From assembly GCF_018139145.2 (NCBI RefSeq), contig NC_059500.1, forward strand, positions 52,632,663-52,696,662: DNA of 64,000 nt, read 5' to 3'. A program made the position numbers and the translations under genes. This stretch comes from Gymnogyps californianus (taxonomy: Eukaryota > Chordata > Aves > Accipitriformes > Cathartidae). Shown piece after piece: positions 59,401 through 64,000 of this stretch. Position 1 is the first letter of the stretch. Every line of letters starts with the position of its first letter. The notes beneath the pieces are model-generated. The model searched no databases and had not been told where the DNA came from. It saw only the letters and a program-made list of their open reading frames with translations.

Positions 59401-62400
59401 AATAACCTCTTTCCGAAGGAAAAGTCTGATCAGATATAACTATCAAAATAGTTTGAAAGCAAAACCCTTGTTATGGTAAATTTGAATTTCTAACCATAAG
59501 TACAAAATACTCCTGATACAGGTGGTTAGGCATAACTTTTTGAAAGAAATTATGGGAAAGCAATGTTTTATCTTTGGCGATATTTAGGCAATGATTTAGG
59601 CACAATTATGTTGTACTTGTCATAAGATTGTCAGTTCAGCATGAAGATGTAGTAAAAATCCACAGTCTAAACTACCAGCACAGCAAATGTCTTGCTTTCC
59701 TTTCACTTTTTCTTGTCCTGTCAATACAGAACTTCATTCTTCACTAATCTAGTACTTACCTAAAGGGTTTCCTATCTTGCCTTGTCCAGGAAGGATCAAA
59801 TTCACCTCTGGCTTCACGCCTCACTGGATGGAGTAACTCCATAGATAAATTTGACATTTTGTCTTGACATTTGGAGTAGCCCACAGTTCTACATCTGAAA
59901 ACAAGATCCCGTGTCCATATGCATTATCCAAAAATGTATATTTGTTAGATAAGCCCATATGCCAGTGAGTGGGTCACAGCTGTGCCAAATTTTCTTTGAG
60001 TAAACATGAAAATACCCAATCTCTGAGGAGCATACAGGATTTCATTTATAAGTCTGTTATTCTTCTGGAACTGGAGTAGCTGAGGAAAAGTCAGTCACAT
60101 TCTTCCCATTCTACAAGTGTCCTTTGAAATACGGGATTAAAATCATTAAAGTGGTGCACAAATTTTAGAAGTCTCTATGCCACATGGGAGTGTAAAGGTA
60201 GGGAAGGGGTAATAATTAAGCCCTCACAAAAGGTTTCACCAAATGAGGAGGCGTGGTCTTGCATAGAGGAAAATAACTGATGTTAAGTGGTTTGAGTAGG
60301 TTATGAGAGACCTAAGGCTCAGGCAAAGACTTCAATCTGCCAATCAGCCAAAGAACTAAATTGAGTCATGCCTCAAAAGTGACTGTTTTTTTTCCTCATT
60401 TAAGTATAAAATGTGTCACACTTATAAGTAATTTGTGTAATTAGGTGCCAATTAAACAATTATCTCATTATCTCTTACAAACTAAATAAGATGCTTTGAA
60501 ATACAAGAAAAATAAATAGAACTATTACAGCTCTGAATTAAAGACTCTGCTTTCTTATTAGATAAGTAAGTGCTCACAAAACACTTATTCACCGAGTTCC
60601 TAAGGAAGTTCCACTAACTTATTTCCAAGATAAGGCAGAAAAAGGGTAAAACAGGTCCAGAGGAAAAAGGTGCAAATAACAAAAGTAGAAAAAGTGTTGT
60701 CTGGATTTAGTCACCTGCTTTGCAAGACTTCTTCCCTTAGTTTATCCACACAACTTGGGTTTATGAGAATCATGACAATGCTGAAGGAAGTACTGTGGTT
60801 TGTCTCCATGACAAAACAAGACTGGAATAGCTTTCTCACAGTGAGCGATCCTATGTATAGCTCTTCATGTGAACTTGACTCACATGAAGGATTTAGGCAC
60901 CTAAAAGAGGTATAGGCTTCAGAGTGCAAATGCCACTTCTCTGATATCCCATTTGGTTGCTTTCAGACCTAGAAACAATCAAAATCTGCTTAGCTGGGAG
61001 ATGGAGTTGAAAGTTCTACTCCTTATAAGAGGGTTTGTTCGGGTTTTTTTTCCTGGATTTTAGCTAATAGTTTTGCAACATGTTGTTGTATTGAACAATT
61101 TTAGATCAGGGTCTGAATACTAGGTCTCCCCTTTTCTCAGTGTAGATGACTTTTACACCTCACTCAGAGCTGGGGCTTCTGCTGTGAGGCTACAGAGCCC
61201 CTAGGGCTGCTTGGTAGAACTAAGTCTTTGATACAGAACAAAAATTACTTTCAATCCAGAATAATTAATCTGGTTTTGAAGAACATAAATTCTTCTGGAA
61301 TAAAAGTGACCTCATTTTGCAATATTATATGCACATTGGTAACTATTTTATAATAGTTATTGCAGAATGACATATTTCTCTAGAGCTAATCTTGTAAATT
61401 TGGCTTTGTACACAAGATGTAAGATCACTCTCTGGCTTAGCTCTAACTGTATGAAAAAGAAATATTAAAGTAGCAGTAATTTTTTTGTCAAATATACTAA
61501 ATGCATCCTTGGTAAATTTTCACAGATGCCAAATTCCTATTGAATCAGGGTCATCTTTCATTTTCTCCATTTGCCGTGTCCAAATTTTAAATATTTATTT
61601 CTTTCTACCTTTTTGATAAGGGCAAGTATCAGTAACAGTAACCACTGTTACTGATTTCTTCCTTTTTCTATAAAGGGACATCATCTTAATCAACATAGAT
61701 TGGTGTGTGGGAGGGTATTCTGTGTTATTTAATAAAAATGAGGATGTAATAAATCAGTTTTTAAAATCACAGAGTATTAATTCAATGTGGACCTGAAATA
61801 CACCTCATTTCATAAAGAAATTTCTGTGAAAATAATGTGTCCCATTTTGAGTTCATCTAGATTGTAGTCTGTATGCTCGCAGCTATGCACTTTGTTTGAT
61901 TTCTAACTTCCTTCTTGTTTATTGTGGGCATGTCAACCTACAATTCCAAATTTGTAAATAAATGTGTGTTTCTTAAATGTTTTTAAAAGCCCTTATCATA
62001 AAACTTTGACAACGAACAAAATCCTAATTTAACGCTCTAATGACAAGGCCAAAACACCCACTTGTTTCAGTGGAGTAAAGGAGTGTACTTAACAGGTTTA
62101 ATGTCTCTTAATATGCAGATGAATTCTGACCTTGCTCTCTCAGTTTTTCCTTGAAATTGTGGCCCATATGGTATGCCATGTTCCTTAGTCGTGTATTTAC
62201 CACAGATTAACCAGAAGATAATTCCACAATGTAATTAAACCATACATTCTCATTTAATTCATGTGGAGGGGTTACTACTAGGCTGCGTAAGATCAATCAC
62301 ATTTGGCAATCTTCTACCAAATCTGGAAATAAAAGCTTCTTATGGATACAATTTCAGCTGTGTTTTGCATGTGGTGGTTTTTGAGGGTTTTTTTCTGTTT

Positions 62401-63469
62401 GAGTTTTTAAGTGTTTTTATCTCTTTATTTTCGTATTTTAAAGAAAGTTTGAAAGCATGTTTTCAGCATGGTGTTTCTTTTGACTTTCTGGCATGTCACA
62501 GGATCTGTTGTAATTTAGCTGTATTTTGTCTTTAATTTTTTGTGTTTTCATAGCATATGTTGATTGATGTGGAGGTGTGTCAGCAAATAAGTGTATTTTC
62601 TTATTTGTAGCCACAAAAATAAGTGTGTTTAGCTGTGTTTTGGGTGGGGTTTTTGGGTAAAATTCTACACCTGCTGTTCACATACAACTCACATTAAGCT
62701 CAGTAGGAGCCTCACGCTTTTGCATGAGATATGAAGAGATCTTAAAATGTTCATTCATAGCCTATTCTGTTATGATGCTTGTTATGATTACATAACAAAA
62801 GTCCTCCAGCAGTTCTTTTAAAAAGTAGATACTTTTATCATCTCAGTAGAGCACATTTTATATATTTAAAAGATGAAAATATACCAAATGCAATTATTTC
62901 ACTTTGTAAGTTAACTGCAAAATACTATTTGAAGAAAGTTAATAAGCGTCCAAGTGTAAGTGCCTAAAGTGAGTTGTGGAGAAAGGGGTTATATGCAGTC
63001 AAAATTTGCCAATTTCTGAAGTTGTAAGTAGTTCCTTTTTTTCCTTAGAAAAGAAAGTTTTATGTCAAGTTTCATTTTGCACAAAGTGTTTCATATGAAG
63101 TCTCCCCTTAGGAATGTCAAGTGGCATATAGAGGAGCATATAAACAAAAATAGTTTGAAAAAGAATGGATGTTCAGCATCTTTAAAAAAAAAAATTCCAT
63201 CACAGTAAGCTAATTATTGAGATTTGTGTTCATGATGCTGGTGATTTGGTCAGGTTCATCATGCAATGAGCAAGTCTCATTCTCTTTGGTTTTATGTCCT
63301 TTATGTTTACAGTAGGGTAACTGGACCTTTAGACATCTTCTTAGTTGAGTTTCCAGACGCTGTTTTGTGCATGTCTGAAGTGCCTGTATGTACGAGATTG
63401 ATTGATTATGATGGTCTACTGCTGTTACTAATTTGTCTCCCATTTCCGATTGGCTTTTACTTTTTACAG
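56428..63469 (+). other. PTPRD: PTPRD intron, juxtamembrane (7.0 kb)
   Basis: A 7-kb AT-rich intron with no recognisable transposon. It has an A run at about 57111-57128, a compound hairpin at 58089-58165 (see findings) and a TAAT/GATA-rich stretch near 60410-60520. Open frames at 60670, 60711 and 62263 have no recognisable product. The known PTPRD insert GSDDSGYPGNLHSSS was looked for by eye and not found here. If 63470-63589 is not an exon, this intron continues beyond the window. Confidence 0.84.
58089..58165. repeat. 77-bp inverted repeat with nested hairpin
   Basis: Outer arms 58089-58105 and 58149-58165 pair over 17 bp with one mismatch. Inside, 58129-58137 and 58142-58150 form a second perfect 9-bp hairpin that overlaps the outer right arm by two bases. 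AT-rich. Confidence 0.75.
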
Positions 63470-63589
63470 CTTTGAGCAGTAATTCAGTCCCCTACGCCTC
63501 CCTGATTGGCTCTGTGTCCTCCCTCTCTAGCCAAACTACCACTCAGTCCTTATATGATAATAACTCTCTCCCACGATTCGCTCGAAAAG
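63470..63589 (+). CDS. PTPRD: Candidate PTPRD cassette exon (40 residues, juxtamembrane)
   Basis: An open 120-nt segment between a good acceptor (cttttactttttacag, ending 63469) and a weak donor (AAAAG then gtctaa at 63590). Joined to the preceding exon it enters in phase 1 and leaves in phase 1, so it can be included or skipped. It would encode ALSSNSVPYASLIGSVSS, LSSQTTTQSLYDN and NSLPRFARK: rich in Ser/Thr, with two tyrosines and a basic end. I do not recognise it from PTPRD isoforms I know. Third-position C richness in its first half resembles coding sequence. It could instead be read through to a TAG at 63637-63639. Confidence 0.62.
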
Positions 63590-64000
63590 GTCTAAACATC
63601 TTTGTCTCTATTATTTTCTCTGTTCAAGCACTGTTTTAGATGTACATCAGTCCACCTCCATTTCTGGATCAATCTAGAGTTCTCTTGTGCCTTTTCACTC
63701 ACATATTTTCCATAGGGGTGCTTGATCTGGATCAATCAGTGTAATTATTAGATGACTGTCACCCACACTCATTTTGAGAATAGCCAAGTTCTATTAAGTG
63801 AAATTTCTGAGAAAATGGGAGACAACCAGAACTGATTCAAATAAATTAGTACTTACGGACTAATTTGTTAATTGAAATTGATAAGAAATCTCCCCATTAT
63901 ATCTGAATATTCTGCTTTGTTAGTTGACTGACAGCTTGCCTTAATATCTGCTTTAAATAATGTCTCACCATCACATATGTGCTATGAAGGTAATATAGAA
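63590..64000 (+). other. PTPRD: PTPRD intron, 5' part, to window end
   Basis: AT-rich sequence after the candidate exon. The frame stays open to TAG at 63637-63639, and an AATAAA word lies at 63840-63845. No other feature seen; the phosphatase-domain exons are beyond the window. Confidence 0.75.

Larger units (their letters stand above)
1..64000 (+). other. PTPRD: PTPRD gene, internal portion (Ig2 end to juxtamembrane)
   Basis: The window lies entirely inside one + strand gene. The joined exons encode the end of Ig2, Ig3, eight fibronectin III repeats, a dibasic processing site, one transmembrane helix and the juxtamembrane region of a LAR-type receptor tyrosine phosphatase. PTPRD is chosen over PTPRF and PTPRS because the juxtamembrane reads [15 protein letters not shown] and [15 protein letters not shown], and Ig3 opens with [20 protein letters not shown]. 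As remembered, LAR has FKRKRTHS and sigma has YKNKPDSKRKDSE there. Signal peptide, Ig1, meA and both phosphatase domains are outside the window. Known family role: presynaptic adhesion receptor that organises synapses through IL1RAPL1, IL1RAP, SLITRK and other partners. Confidence 0.97.

Noticed and set aside
1..64000. CRISPR arrays, phage, operons, defence systems, tRNA or rRNA genes
   Set aside because: The sequence is an intron-rich vertebrate gene. No regularly spaced repeats, no ribosomal or tRNA-like sequence and no second protein gene were seen by eye.

Overview
This window is vertebrate nuclear DNA, almost certainly from a bird. It is AT-rich, coding pieces are short and bounded by AG/GT splice sites, introns run to over 9 kb, and the recognisable interspersed repeats are CR1 LINE fragments (several ending in the ATTCTATG-type 3' tail) plus one LTR of a kind common in avian genomes. 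There are no prokaryotic features.

The whole window is the middle of one gene on the + strand: PTPRD, receptor-type tyrosine-protein phosphatase delta, of the LAR family. Eighteen exons can be placed from splice sites, reading phase and recognisable protein. In order they are: end of Ig2 (465-575), microexon meB (1938-1949), Ig3 (3974-4243), FN1+FN2 (4955-5536), FN3 in two exons (14997-15130, 16382-16526), FN4 (19946-20251), FN5 in three exons including a 27-nt microexon (21222-21415, 23383-23409, 25513-25630), FN6+FN7 (30704-31291), FN8 in two exons (31721-31818, 32722-32981), the membrane-proximal ectodomain (37720-37810), the exon with the RKRR processing site (44258-44467), the transmembrane exon (48355-48515), a 12-nt juxtamembrane microexon (53814-53825) and a juxtamembrane exon (56315-56427). 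Every junction keeps phase. The 5' part (signal peptide, Ig1, most of Ig2) and 3' part (both phosphatase domains) lie outside the window. From synteny knowledge (human 9p corresponds to the avian Z), the window is probably Z-linked; the sequence itself does not show this.

A nineteenth, less certain exon lies at 63470-63589. It is 120 nt, phase 1 to phase 1, open, with a good acceptor but a weak donor, and would add a Ser/Thr-rich 40-residue insert to the juxtamembrane region. I do not recognise it from the PTPRD isoforms I remember, and it is the most novel coding observation here.

The gene works as a presynaptic adhesion receptor. Its ectodomain binds postsynaptic organisers, with the Ig-region microexons setting partner choice. 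Processing at RKRR gives two non-covalently held subunits, and the cytoplasmic part signals. The window carries much of the splicing control: three microexons (two with UGC motifs just upstream, as in the SRRM4 neural programme), a NAGNAG acceptor at FN8, and phase-matched exons that allow FN4-FN7 to be skipped.

Introns hold six clear CR1 copies (11.7-12.6, 13.0-13.2, 33.1-33.7, 43.3-43.9, 51.2-51.5 and 52.3-52.8 kb), one possible ancient CR1 (46.0-46.3 kb), one solo LTR (46.3-46.9 kb) and several microsatellites. Long intron stretches have no recognisable transposon, and some read like conserved regulatory sequence. I see no second protein gene, no RNA gene and no CRISPR or other defence system.
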